The notes under the pieces were generated by a model, which saw only the letters and a program-made list of their open reading frames with translations, was not told where the DNA came from and ran no database searches. From assembly GCA_900552125.1 (NCBI GenBank), contig URYK01000012.1:1-64000 (forward strand): 64,000 nucleotides of DNA. The letters are read 5' to 3'. The translations under genes and the position numbers were made by a program. The stretch comes from an uncultured Solobacterium sp. (GTDB lineage: Bacteria; Bacillota_I; Bacilli_A; Erysipelotrichales; Erysipelotrichaceae). Below are positions 52,784-61,438 of this stretch, one piece after another. Numbering within the stretch: the stretch's first letter is position 1; every line of letters starts with the position of its first letter.

Positions 52784-54175
52784 ATGCTCACACATAAATA
52801 TATAAAGCGCATAGTATGCGGAGTAATGATGGTTGCGGTATGCATTGTCTTTATATTTATGAATGGGGAATTCTTACGGATTAAGAGATTATCCGCAAAA
52901 CCGCAATATGAAAGTAAACTATTTAATCAAGACAAAGTACACCAAATAGATATCAGAATTGATGATTGGGATGAATTCCTTGAAAATTCATATGATGAAG
53001 AATATTGGAAATGTGATGTAGTCATTGATGGGGAAGCATTTCATAATGTAGGCTTACGCATAAAAGGAAATAGTTCTAAAAGATTAGTACATGATTATGG
53101 ATTACAGCGATATAACTTAAAGCTAGAATTTGATCATTATCAGGATCAATATTATCATGGTTTGGATCAATTATCTCTAGATGGTTCATTTCAAGACAAT
53201 AGTTATATGAAAACATGGCTTACCTTTGATATGATGCGCTATATGCAGGTACCTACTCCTTTATGCAGCTATACATGGGTTACTGTAAATGGAGAAGATT
53301 GGGGATTATTTCTTGCGATGGAAGAGATAGAAGAATCCTTTGCGCTTCGTAATTATGGAAAAGATCATGGTAAATTATATAAACCTGACTATATGTCATT
53401 GGATGATGAAAATGCGGATGTAGCTTTACGTTATACTGGTGATGAATTTTATAAATATGATAATATATTTCGTAATGCACAATTTGATATAAATGATGAA
53501 GATAAAAAAAGATTAATTAACTCCTTAAAGATACTGTCTGAAGGAGAAAATTTAGAAGAAGCGATTGATGTAGATGAGGTGTTAAGGTATTTCACAGTAC
53601 AAGTATTTGTGGTGAATCTAGATAGTTACTTAGGAAAAACTGGGCATAATTATTTCTTATATGAAGAGGATGGTAAATTGCAGATGTTGCCTTGGGATTA
53701 TAATCTGGCTTTTACTACTTACTCTTTAGGCATGCCTAATCCTATTAATGATGCGGAATTGTATGTAAATTATCCTATAGATACACCAGCATCAGGAGAA
53801 ATCATGATGAAGCGTCCTCTATATCATAATGTGATGAAAAATGATACATATTTTAATCAGTACCATGAATATTTTGATAAACTGATTAGTGAATATTTTG
53901 AAAGTGGCTATTTTAAAGAATTTATAACAGAAACATATGAAATGATAGAATCCTATGTTGAAAAAGATCCAACAGCATTTTGTACTTATGAAGAGTTTCA
54001 AGTAGCTGTAGAAACACTATATGAGTTTTGTGATCTAAGAGCGCAAAGTATACGTGGACAATTAGAAGGAACACTTCCTTCTACTATTAAGGAACAAAGT
54101 GAGAACCCTAATCGAATTGATGCTTCTTCAATCTGGCTTCCAGATTTAGGAGAATTGAAGGACTTAGAAGATTAA
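52784..54175 (+). CDS. CotH-like spore-coat-type protein kinase, membrane-anchored
   Basis: Product of 463 residues. One N-terminal membrane helix (about 11-28) leaves the rest outside. CotH-family phrases: GLRIKGNSSKRL, LSLDGSFQDNSYMKTWLTFD, DWGLFLAMEEIEESF, GKLYKPDY and MLPWDYNLAF, whose aspartate corresponds to the metal-binding acid of the kinase fold. CotH of Bacillus phosphorylates coat proteins on serine with ATP. An outside location raises the question of the phosphate donor; polyphosphate made by the VTC protein is one idea (inference). The start is 4 bases after DUF4956 and has a poor ribosome site, so coupling is likely. Confidence 0.87.
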   Translation: MLTHKYIKRIVCGVMMVAVCIVFIFMNGEFLRIKRLSAKPQYESKLFNQDKVHQIDIRIDDWDEFLENSYDEEYWKCDVVIDGEAFHNVGLRIKGNSSKRLVHDYGLQRYNLKLEFDHYQDQYYHGLDQLSLDGSFQDNSYMKTWLTFDMMRYMQVPTPLCSYTWVTVNGEDWGLFLAMEEIEESFALRNYGKDHGKLYKPDYMSLDDENADVALRYTGDEFYKYDNIFRNAQFDINDEDKKRLINSLKILSEGENLEEAIDVDEVLRYFTVQVFVVNLDSYLGKTGHNYFLYEEDGKLQMLPWDYNLAFTTYSLGMPNPINDAELYVNYPIDTPASGEIMMKRPLYHNVMKNDTYFNQYHEYFDKLISEYFESGYFKEFITETYEMIESYVEKDPTAFCTYEEFQVAVETLYEFCDLRAQSIRGQLEGTLPSTIKEQSENPNRIDASSIWLPDLGELKDLED

Positions 54176-54177
54176 TC

Positions 54178-54207
54178 TATCCTGTGGCTAATGCTGCAGG
54201 ATATTTT
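54178..54207 (+). terminator. Terminator after the CotH-like gene
   Basis: TATCCTGTGGC (54178-54188) pairs with GCTGCAGGATA (54193-54203), two G-T pairs, 4-base loop, then TTTT. Confidence 0.75.
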
Positions 54208-54366
54208 ATTAGTAAACATTATGATAGACTTATTTAATTTCATAAAATGTTTTTACTTATTTACATAAGCTATAAATAGATATTGAAGTATATTATTGTA
54301 TAGTTTTGATGAATGACTAGCGCAGACTTGCGTGCTGTGGTAAACTTATAGTACGAGGTGATAACT

Positions 54367-55221
54367 ATGAACAAACAGAATGTAGTATTAATTACCGGAA
54401 TGTCAGGGGCAGGAAAAACAACCGCAATGGGTATTCTAGAAGATATGGGATATCATTGTATAGATAACTTTCCTGTTCAGTTATTGGAATCTTTAGGAAC
54501 CATTATTAATGAAAATCCTGATCAGCGTTACAGTAATTTAGCTCTGGCAACAACTGCAATAGATTATCCAAAATTCTTACAGTATTTTGAAAATATAGAT
54601 GTGAATGTAAGAGTAATGTTTTTAGACGCATCAAATGAAGAATTATTGTTGCGTTATAAATTTACCCGTCGTCATCACCCAATGTTATTGTCTTCTATGG
54701 CAAATACATTAGAAGAAGCAATTGAAGTTGAACGTGATATGTTTAATGCTTTAATGGAAAGAGCTTTTCTTCATATCGATACAACAAAGTTAGATCAGCA
54801 TGGTTTAAAAAATGCTTTGATGGAAAAATTATCATTAAACAACAAACAAAATTTTTCCATTTCCTTTGTGTCCTTTGGATTTAAACATGGTGTACCAATG
54901 GATGTTGATTTAGTATTTGATGTACGTTTTTTACCAAATCCGTATTATATCGAAGAATTGAAAAATCAGACTGGTAATGATGCGCAAGTTTATGAGTATG
55001 TGATGAGTTTTGATCAGACGAAAGAATTTATTCGTCATTTAAAGAGTTTTTTAGATTATGTATTTATTCAATATAAAAATGAGAAAAAGAACCATTTAAC
55101 AGTAGGAATTGGCTGTACAGGAGGACATCATCGCAGTGTTTCTGTAACTAACTGGTTATATTCTCATTATAAAGATCAGTATCATTGTTATAAGTCACAT
55201 AGAGACATTAAGGTAGGTTAA
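54367..55221 (+). CDS. rapZ: RNase adapter / nucleotide-binding protein RapZ (YvcJ)
   Basis: Product of 284 residues from ATG 54367 (GAGGTG upstream); a GTG at 54358 overlaps that site. P-loop GMSGAGKT at the N-terminus, DNFPVQLLESL, FTRRHHPM, FGFKHGVP, DVRFLPNPYY and the C-terminal GCTGGHHRSVS are all family hallmarks. In Bacillus, YvcJ hydrolyses nucleotides and affects competence; in E. coli RapZ binds small RNAs controlling GlmS. It heads the conserved rapZ-yvcK-whiA trio, with 4 bases to yvcK. Confidence 0.96.
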   Translation: MNKQNVVLITGMSGAGKTTAMGILEDMGYHCIDNFPVQLLESLGTIINENPDQRYSNLALATTAIDYPKFLQYFENIDVNVRVMFLDASNEELLLRYKFTRRHHPMLLSSMANTLEEAIEVERDMFNALMERAFLHIDTTKLDQHGLKNALMEKLSLNNKQNFSISFVSFGFKHGVPMDVDLVFDVRFLPNPYYIEELKNQTGNDAQVYEYVMSFDQTKEFIRHLKSFLDYVFIQYKNEKKNHLTVGIGCTGGHHRSVSVTNWLYSHYKDQYHCYKSHRDIKVG

Positions 55222-55225
55222 TATC

Positions 55226-56197
55226 ATGAAGAACGTGGTCGTAATTGGTGGTGGGACAGGACTTTCTGTCATGATGCGAGGCTTAAAACAAATAAAAAAT
55301 ATTAATCTTACTGCTATTGTTACTGTTGCGGATGATGGGGGAAGTACAGGGAGGATCCGACGCCAGTTTCATATTCCCGCTATGGGAGATATTCGTAATG
55401 TTATGTGTGCAATGGCAGAAGAAGAAAGTATATTTACGTCTTTGATGAACTATCGCTTTGAAGGAGAAGAAGGCGATGTTGGAGGACATAACTTAGGTAA
55501 TCTAATATTAACAGCCCTAACAAAAACAACTGGCAGTTTTATGGAAGCAATTCAGACATTCTCTAAATTCTTAAACGTAAAAGGAGAAATTATTCCAAGT
55601 TCTTTACAGGTAATTACATTGTATGCTGTTATGGAAGATGGAACTATTGTTCGTGGAGAAAGTAATATCCCTAACTTTGATAATCAGATTGAAAGAGTCT
55701 TTTATGAGGAAAAAGTAGAGCCGACAAGAGAGGCTTTACAGGCAATCCATGAAGCAGATGTAATTGTATATGGAATAGGAAGTCTTTATACCAGTATAAT
55801 TCCAAATTTAATTGTGGATGGAATTGTGGATGAATTGAAGAAAAATCCAGTTAAGAAAATATATTTCTGTAATGCGATGACCCAGCCTGGAGAGACTGAT
55901 AATTTCTCTTTAGAAGATCATGTGAGAGCATTACAGAATCATTCTTATGAGAAAGCAATTGATATTGTGATTACTCATAATAATCGAGCTGAACAAAGAT
56001 TATTAGATAAATATAAAGCAATGGGCAGTGTACCTGTTCGTGTTATGGAAGAAAAACATTCGTATACGATTTTAGAACGTGATGTATTGTCTTTTGATGA
56101 TGATTTGATACGTCATGATTCTAATAAAATTCGTGATGTATTAGAAGAAATTATAAATAGTAAGGATGAAGTTGAATGTCATTTACAACAGAAGTAA
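55226..56197 (+). CDS. yvcK: Gluconeogenesis factor YvcK (CofD-like, UPF0052)
   Basis: Product of 323 residues. It starts VVVIGGGTGLSVMMRGLK and continues with TVADDGGSTGRIRR, PAMGDIRNV, GGHNLGNL and YGIGSLYTSIIPNL, the CofD/YvcK nucleotide-binding fold. YvcK binds UDP-GlcNAc and helps control flow of carbon to peptidoglycan; it is needed for normal shape on gluconeogenic carbon. It overlaps whiA by 22 bases in a different frame. Confidence 0.95.
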   Translation: MKNVVVIGGGTGLSVMMRGLKQIKNINLTAIVTVADDGGSTGRIRRQFHIPAMGDIRNVMCAMAEEESIFTSLMNYRFEGEEGDVGGHNLGNLILTALTKTTGSFMEAIQTFSKFLNVKGEIIPSSLQVITLYAVMEDGTIVRGESNIPNFDNQIERVFYEEKVEPTREALQAIHEADVIVYGIGSLYTSIIPNLIVDGIVDELKKNPVKKIYFCNAMTQPGETDNFSLEDHVRALQNHSYEKAIDIVITHNNRAEQRLLDKYKAMGSVPVRVMEEKHSYTILERDVLSFDDDLIRHDSNKIRDVLEEIINSKDEVECHLQQK

Positions 56198-57114
56198 AAG
56201 CGCAGATTGCGGCTAATGAGCTGCATCCCTGCTGTATGAAAGCAGAACTTACTGCTGTATTGCAAATGTGTTCTACTCTGAATTTTACCTCAGAAGGAAT
56301 GCATCTAACAGTAAAAACAGAGAATGCGAATACTGCGAAACGTGTGTTTCGCTATTTAAAAGAATTGTATCAGGTTGAGACGCAATTATCTGTAATAAAA
56401 AAAATGAAGCTTAAAAAGAATAATATTTATGTTATTCGTGTAAAAAATAAGGCTATGGAAATCCTCAAGGATTTAGAAATTATGACGGATAAGGGATTAC
56501 AGAATCATCCTTCCAGCAAGATGGTTCGGAAAGAATGCTGTGCAAGAGCTTATTTAGCAGGAGCTTTTCTAGCAGGAGGGTCTGTAAATTCACCTAACAA
56601 ATCAAATTATCACTTAGAAATCAGCACACAAAATCAGGATCTGGCAAAATTTATTTGTAAATTGATGCTGCGATTTCATTTGCCTGCTAAACAAATCAAA
56701 AGAAGAAATCAAGAGGTTGTGTATTTAAAAGCTAGTGATAAGATTAGTGATTTTTTACGTTGTGTAGGTGCAAGTGATGCGGTCTTTACTTTTGAAGATA
56801 GTCGCATACAAAGAGATTTTATGAACTCACTTACAAGATTGGATAATTGTGAATTAGCAAATGAAATGAAAAGTATCACAGCTGGAAAGAAGCAACTGGA
56901 AGATATTCAATGGATTGAAACATATCGCAGTTTAGATACTCTGCCTGAAAAGCTTCAGCATGCAGCCTTTGCTCGTAAAGAACTGCCAGAGGCAAGCTTG
57001 AATGAATTATGCGATTATTGTGCAGAAGTATATGACGAAACAATCTCAAAATCAGGTATGAAACATCGACTAGCGAAGATTCGAGAATTAGCTGAACAAT
57101 ATCGAAAAGAATAA
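56176..57114 (+). CDS. whiA: DNA-binding protein WhiA
   Basis: Product of 312 residues. The N-terminal half is a degenerate LAGLIDADG homing-endonuclease fold (CCARAYLAGAFLAGGSVNSP), the C-terminal part a helix-turn-helix (LPEASLNELCDYC, SKSGMKHRLAKIRELAE). WhiA binds DNA and influences division and chromosome segregation in Bacillus; in actinobacteria it is a sporulation regulator. It is third in rapZ-yvcK-whiA, a very stable order in Gram-positives. Confidence 0.95.
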   Translation: MSFTTEVKAQIAANELHPCCMKAELTAVLQMCSTLNFTSEGMHLTVKTENANTAKRVFRYLKELYQVETQLSVIKKMKLKKNNIYVIRVKNKAMEILKDLEIMTDKGLQNHPSSKMVRKECCARAYLAGAFLAGGSVNSPNKSNYHLEISTQNQDLAKFICKLMLRFHLPAKQIKRRNQEVVYLKASDKISDFLRCVGASDAVFTFEDSRIQRDFMNSLTRLDNCELANEMKSITAGKKQLEDIQWIETYRSLDTLPEKLQHAAFARKELPEASLNELCDYCAEVYDETISKSGMKHRLAKIRELAEQYRKE

Positions 57115-57151
57115 AAATAGAAATTATGCGCAGACTATAGAGGGTGATGTC

Positions 57152-57679
57152 ATGAGATATCAAATACTATATGTGTTTGCGCTTTTTCCTTTTTTACATA
57201 CAACAAGCTATCCAGCAGAGTTAATAAAATGTTCACAGAATCAGATACTACTTTCCAACAATTCAGATGAAATAGAAGTATCGTTATTTAATACGAAAAT
57301 AATAGATGATGATGGCTGGAAGAAAGCCTGTTCTTTATTAGAAGATGCGACTTCTATTCGTTTTGAGATTGATCCTTCCAGTAAAATTGAAGAACCGATT
57401 CCTGTATATTTATTTGTAAATGATACTTTGGTTCAGGAAGAATTGATGAAATTAGAATATGCATATCCGATGATACGAAATCCGGAATATACCTATGAGA
57501 AGCAGCTGGAGGAAGCATATGATTCTACTAAAACTATTGCGAGTGCAGCAGTAGAGCAGACTGAACATTCTTCTGCTATGGTTGCCCCTTTATATGTTTT
57601 AGGTATAGCTATATTATGGATACTAATGGTTTTTCGATTTGTATGGAAAAGAAAAAGCAAGAAACATGAGAATACTTAA
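57152..57679 (+). CDS. Envelope protein with degenerate nuclease (SNase)-like domain
   Basis: Product of 175 residues, ATG 57152 with GAGGGTGAT upstream. An N-terminal signal-like helix, an outside domain (about 25-135) and a membrane helix (about 145-163) followed by a basic tail define a type I membrane protein. The domain order resembles staphylococcal nuclease: EVSLFNTKI, a KKACSLLED helix, IRFEIDP strand, PVYLFVNDTLVQEELMKLEYAY and an EKQLEEAYDS helix. The arginines and acids that catalyse cleavage appear to be missing, so a binding role is more likely. Distant resemblance only; the name may be wrong. Confidence 0.55.
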   Translation: MRYQILYVFALFPFLHTTSYPAELIKCSQNQILLSNNSDEIEVSLFNTKIIDDDGWKKACSLLEDATSIRFEIDPSSKIEEPIPVYLFVNDTLVQEELMKLEYAYPMIRNPEYTYEKQLEEAYDSTKTIASAAVEQTEHSSAMVAPLYVLGIAILWILMVFRFVWKRKSKKHENT

Positions 57680-57696
57680 GATTTTGTGTATTTTCA

Positions 57697-57725
57697 TTCA
57701 CACAAGCGATGTTTTATATTATAAT
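57697..57725 (+). promoter_or_regulatory. Promoter of the small membrane protein gene
   Basis: TTCACA (57697-57702), 17-base spacer, TATAAT (57720-57725), 26 bases before the start codon. Confidence 0.65.
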
Positions 57726-57751
57726 GAAAGCAGAAAGCGAGGAAAACGTAT

Positions 57752-58009
57752 ATGGATGTAATCATATATTTACTTATTGTCTGCCTTATTATATATATTG
57801 TATTAACTTTATTGCCAATCATTCTTCCTATTGTGGCTATCCTTTTAATTGCGTTAACTATTTTTGGATGGTACATGAAACATAAAATTCAAAAACAAGT
57901 AGATGAAGCGCAAAAAGCATGGGAAGATGATACATATTATCGTCAGGAATCAAATAGCTCTTCTGATGATATTATTGATGTAGAATTTACAGAGCGTGAA
58001 GACGATTAG
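57752..58009 (+). CDS. Small two-helix membrane protein with acidic tail
   Basis: Product of 85 residues. Two very hydrophobic helices (about 2-22 and 24-44) are separated by little loop, then a mixed-charge helix (MKHKIQKQVDEAQKAWEDD) and an acidic end with SSSDDIIDVEFTEREDD. The DIIDVEF-type terminal motif recurs in small Bacillota membrane proteins and may be a protein-binding tag. Own promoter; the GNAT gene begins 3 bases later, so the two are cotranscribed. I do not recognise a named family. Confidence 0.7.
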   Translation: MDVIIYLLIVCLIIYIVLTLLPIILPIVAILLIALTIFGWYMKHKIQKQVDEAQKAWEDDTYYRQESNSSSDDIIDVEFTEREDD

Positions 58010-58012
58010 TCT

Positions 58013-58927
58013 ATGTTGAGAGATGCAGGTAAAGAGAATAAGGCAGATGTATATGAATTATGGAAACAGTCTTATGCAAATCAGAGTCGTAATGATTTGA
58101 ATTTTTACTTTAAATATGTATATGATCACGGACGTTGTATCGTAATAGAAGAAAACCAGCGTATTATATCCAGCCTTCAAATCAATGAACATGTGCTTAG
58201 TCTTAAGGATAAGCAATTAAAAATCAGTTATATTTATGGAGTTGCGACACATCCGGATTATCGTAGAAATGGCTATATGCGAAAACTGATGGAATCTGCT
58301 TTAGATGAAGTAAGTCATAATCATCTGATTACGTTTATATATGGTTTTTATCCTAAATTATATAAACAATTTGGTTTTGAGACAGTTTATGAGAGAAAAG
58401 TCTATGCGATACCTAGAGAGTATTTAAATAAAGTATCTCAAAGCCATATAACATATGATGCGGATCCGATGGAATTGTTGCAGGTATACCAGCAATATAC
58501 AAGTCATTTTGATGGATATTATGTACGTAATAACGAGTATTATAAAACTTTATTAAATGAACTAATGATGAGTCAGAAGCAGTTAATTGTCTATCGAAAT
58601 AATAAACAGGAAGTATGTGGATACTTAATCTATAGTAAGAGAAAACATGAAATCTATGTGGAAGAAGCTATATATTTAGAATCTGTTGTTTTGTTAAGAA
58701 TGCTGAAATCAGCTATTCAAGATGAAGATGAGATTTATGTAGAAGTATCACAAAGTGAGAAACTGGAAAAAATATTTCCATTAGTAATTCCAAAGAAGCA
58801 GCCGTTTATCATGGCACGAGTAAATAACATAGATCTGTTTAACAAATTATTTAATACAAATGTAAAAACAACAACAGAAGCTTTTGATTCTGTACAGCGT
58901 CCATTGTGGATTCATGAAACATACTAA
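58013..58927 (+). CDS. GNAT family N-acetyltransferase (Eis-like)
   Basis: Product of 304 residues. The acetyl-CoA loop region YGVATHPDYRRNGYMRKLM (about 81-99) and the following ITFIYGFYPKLYKQFGFE are clear. A second GNAT-like part (about 130-230) and an ending domain fit the Eis-like double-GNAT layout, in which small amines or aminoglycosides are acetylated. Start is uncertain: ATG 58013 has no good ribosome site and lies 3 bases after the preceding stop, suggesting translational coupling. Substrate unknown. Confidence 0.82.
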   Translation: MLRDAGKENKADVYELWKQSYANQSRNDLNFYFKYVYDHGRCIVIEENQRIISSLQINEHVLSLKDKQLKISYIYGVATHPDYRRNGYMRKLMESALDEVSHNHLITFIYGFYPKLYKQFGFETVYERKVYAIPREYLNKVSQSHITYDADPMELLQVYQQYTSHFDGYYVRNNEYYKTLLNELMMSQKQLIVYRNNKQEVCGYLIYSKRKHEIYVEEAIYLESVVLLRMLKSAIQDEDEIYVEVSQSEKLEKIFPLVIPKKQPFIMARVNNIDLFNKLFNTNVKTTTEAFDSVQRPLWIHETY

Positions 58928-58932
58928 TAATG

Positions 58933-58966
58933 AAACTGGGAGAGAAATTTCCTGGTTTTTTTATTC
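58933..58966 (+). terminator. Terminator after the GNAT gene
   Basis: AAACTGGGA (58933-58941) pairs with TCCTGGTTT (58950-58958), two G-T pairs, followed by T-run. Confidence 0.7.
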
Positions 58967-58996
58967 AGTCGCTATAAACTAATGTAGCTATTTTTG

Positions 58997-59005
58997 TGGT
59001 ATAAT
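58997..59005 (+). promoter_or_regulatory. Extended -10 promoter of the HAD-def-merR run
   Basis: TGGTATAAT at 58997-59005, perfect hexamer with TGn extension, 23 bases before the start. No clear -35. Confidence 0.65.
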
Positions 59006-59028
59006 AGTTAAAAATATCAGGAGGCAGT

Positions 59029-59889
59029 ATGGAATATAAAATAATCGTATGTGATTTAGACAATACATTAGTAGACAGCAAGAAAAGATTATCCAAGGAA
59101 ACTATAGATTACATGATAGAACTTCAAGAGAAAGGTTATTTAGTAATCTTAGCAAGTGGAAGATATATAAAAGAAATAGAACCAGTAAAACAGGCATTAC
59201 AGATTGAAGAACATAAAGGTATTATTATCGCTTGTAATGGGTTTGAGGTATATGATTATAAAGATAATAGTTATCATTCTTTCTCTAAGATTAATCAGCA
59301 GGAGGCTAATGCTTTAATTGCTTTGGCAAAAGAAAAGGAATGCAGTACGTATTTATATAAGGATGATCATTATTATTTCATTCCTACTAAAACTTTTTAT
59401 CGCTTGATGAAGGTAGGGGAAAAAACATTTCCATTAGCATCTCATCTGCATCCAAAGATTAGTCATGGAATTACGCGTTATAGAGAAATGGAGCTTTTAG
59501 AAGAGCTAACGTTTGATTGTGATTTCCAAAAGTTATGTTTTCTTTCTTATAAACCATCTAATATTGTAAGTTTACAGAATGCAGTAAAGAATCGCTATAA
59601 AGATACATATCATTTCTTTTATGAGAATAAATTTATTACTGAGATATCTAAGAGCGATGTAAGCAAGATGCATGCAGTACAATATGTTTTAAATAAATAT
59701 GGGTATACTATGAAGGATGTCATTGCTTTTGGAGATAATGGAAATGATAGCTTACTGCTCGAAGCGGCAGGACGTGGGGTTACGATGAGAAATGCTAGTA
59801 AATATATAAAGAAAAAGGCTCGTTATATTACTGATAAGACCTGTGATGAAAATGGTGTTATCGAATATTTAAAGTCATTGAATATGTAG
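59029..59889 (+). CDS. Cof-type HAD-superfamily hydrolase
   Basis: Product of 286 residues, ATG 59029 with CAGGAGG upstream. HAD motif I is VCDLDNTLVDS with both aspartates; motif II is the S in LASGR; the lysine is in EISKSDVSKMHA; motif IV is AFGDNGNDSLLLEAAGRGVTM. The C2B-type cap sits in the middle (about 85-200). Members dephosphorylate sugar phosphates, flavin or pyridoxal precursors; the substrate is not predictable. It precedes def by 9 bases. Confidence 0.9.
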   Translation: MEYKIIVCDLDNTLVDSKKRLSKETIDYMIELQEKGYLVILASGRYIKEIEPVKQALQIEEHKGIIIACNGFEVYDYKDNSYHSFSKINQQEANALIALAKEKECSTYLYKDDHYYFIPTKTFYRLMKVGEKTFPLASHLHPKISHGITRYREMELLEELTFDCDFQKLCFLSYKPSNIVSLQNAVKNRYKDTYHFFYENKFITEISKSDVSKMHAVQYVLNKYGYTMKDVIAFGDNGNDSLLLEAAGRGVTMRNASKYIKKKARYITDKTCDENGVIEYLKSLNM

Positions 59890-59898
59890 GAGGTTTCT

Positions 59899-60312
59899 AT
59901 GGTAAAGGATATTGTAAAAGATCGCTTTTTATTATCTGTGAAAGCTACTGAAGCTACAAAAGATGATTTGTATATAGTAGATGATCTGCTGGATACTATA
60001 AAGTTATATAAAGGTTATTGCATAGGTATGGCTGCAAATATGATTGGAAAACCTAAAAGAATCATGGTAATGGAAGATCAAGGGAAATATTATGTTTTAA
60101 TTAATCCTGAAATAATAAAAGCCAGTGGTAATCGCTATAAAGCAACAGAGGGCTGTTTATCTCTTGATGGTTCAAGAGAGACATATCGTTATCCAAAAAT
60201 CAAAGTAACATATCTGGATGAACACTGGAAAAAGAAAATTAAGACATTTGAAGGTTTTGCGGCACAGACTATTCAACATGAAATGGATCATTTTGAAGGC
60301 ATTTTAATTTAA
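59899..60312 (+). CDS. def: Peptide deformylase (short 137-residue type)
   Basis: Product of 137 residues. Motif 2 EGCLSL and motif 3 QHEMDHFEG (HExxH) supply the cysteine and two histidines that hold the metal. Motif 1 reads GMAANMIG: the glutamine usually found as the sixth position of GxGLAAxQ is methionine. This form is typical of a short deformylase subgroup of Bacillota, so the gene may be a second deformylase rather than the main one. It removes the formyl group from new proteins if active. The stop codon touches the merR ribosome site. Confidence 0.85.
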   Translation: MVKDIVKDRFLLSVKATEATKDDLYIVDDLLDTIKLYKGYCIGMAANMIGKPKRIMVMEDQGKYYVLINPEIIKASGNRYKATEGCLSLDGSRETYRYPKIKVTYLDEHWKKKIKTFEGFAAQTIQHEMDHFEGILI

Positions 60313-60325
60313 AGGAGGCTCTTTG

Positions 60326-61159
60326 TTGAAGACATATAAAATAGGTGAAATTGCGAAATTATTAGGTATCAGTACGGAAACGATTCGAAACTATGAAAAA
60401 AAAGGTATTATTCGTCCTTATAAAGAGGAAGATTCGAATTATCGATATTTTGATATAATTCAGATCAATCATTTATTAAATCTTCAGAAGTATCAGAAAT
60501 ATGGATATCATCTACAGGATATTAAAGATATATTAAATGACTATACCATGCATGATGTATATAAATCATTAATGGAACAGGAACAGGTTTTAATGAATGA
60601 AGCATTTTATCTAAATTTGAAAATAAATAGTGTTCATACGACAATGTCTTGTATGGTAGATGCACAGTATGCAAAGGAGGGATGTTTTCTTGGAACACGT
60701 CCTGCCTTGTATCGATTAAGCTATCAAAGAAATCATGAACTGATTCGTGATCAGGAAGTACAAAAAGAATTGGTTAAGTGGCTGAAATATGCGGATTTAC
60801 CATTTATGTCTGCTTCTACACCACTTGACGTAGTGATGAGTGAAGAGAAAGATTTTGATTTTGGTTTTTGTTTAGACAAAAAAACAGCAGAATTTCTAGG
60901 CATTCATGAAAGCAATATTGTTACTTATTATGAAAGCTGTCCGGCTATTGTTTTCTATTATGAAGCTAGTGAGAAAGAAAATATGGATAAAATCAAGCAG
61001 ATGGTTTTGAATTTTGCGAAGGAAAACAATCTGGAAATCTGTGGTGAAAGTGTTTCTCGTGTTATTTTTGCTCGTTGGATCGATCAAAACGATTATCTGA
61101 TTTCGCATTTAGTATGGATACCTTATCGAAAAATAGAAGAAAAACAAGCAGAACTCTAA
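60326..61159 (+). CDS. MerR family transcriptional regulator with ligand-binding domain
   Basis: Product of 277 residues. Start TTG 60326 is seven bases after AAAGGAGG; another TTG at 60323 is too close. An N-terminal winged helix (YKIGEIAKLLGISTETIRNYEKKGIIRP, about 3-30) is followed by a coiled-coil (about 80-100) and a C-terminal GyrI-like domain (about 130-270) as in BmrR. It should sense a small molecule. A 19-base-spacer promoter with repeats lies downstream, before an MFS transporter, a likely target. Confidence 0.86.
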   Translation: MKTYKIGEIAKLLGISTETIRNYEKKGIIRPYKEEDSNYRYFDIIQINHLLNLQKYQKYGYHLQDIKDILNDYTMHDVYKSLMEQEQVLMNEAFYLNLKINSVHTTMSCMVDAQYAKEGCFLGTRPALYRLSYQRNHELIRDQEVQKELVKWLKYADLPFMSASTPLDVVMSEEKDFDFGFCLDKKTAEFLGIHESNIVTYYESCPAIVFYYEASEKENMDKIKQMVLNFAKENNLEICGESVSRVIFARWIDQNDYLISHLVWIPYRKIEEKQAEL

Positions 61160-61180
61160 AGGGGGTTGCTGCTTTTTTTT
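61146..61180 (+). terminator. Terminator overlapping the merR stop codon
   Basis: AGCAG (61146-61150) pairs with CTGCT (61168-61172), with a further inner stem across a bulged G; nine T follow. Confidence 0.7.
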
Positions 61181-61209
61181 TTATAGTTATTGCCTAAAGT
61201 ATAAAAAAA

Positions 61210-61310
61210 CTTCAATAAAATATAAATATATGTGACCTTTATGTGATAAATTGAAGCAAAAAAAATAAAAACATTTATGTTGACCCTAAACTAAATTGAA
61301 GGTGTAACAT
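61210..61310 (+). promoter_or_regulatory. MerR-type promoter with repeats upstream of the MFS gene
   Basis: TTGACC (61280-61285), a 19-base spacer and TAACAT (61305-61310): the over-long spacer is typical of MerR-activated promoters, and the spacer has partial dyad symmetry. TAAATTGAAG occurs at 61247-61256 and again at 61292-61301, with the inverted copy CTTCAAT at 61210-61216. ATGTGA occurs twice, at 61230 and 61241. About 130 bases of leader follow before the MFS start. Confidence 0.55.
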
Positions 61311-61438
61311 ATCATGCGGACAGATTGAGAAGGTAAAAGATTCTTTTTTTTGTGACAATTTAATATTTAAGTTAAATGTTATAAAAGTGAGAATTTTTGT
61401 GTTTCATCTATCCATGAAAATATAATGGAGGTTTTTAT

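Noticed and set aside
54310..54350. GC-richer patch before rapZ (around AGCGCAGACTTGCG) as a structured RNA
   Set aside because: Only a short imperfect stem can be drawn and no known RNA motif fits.
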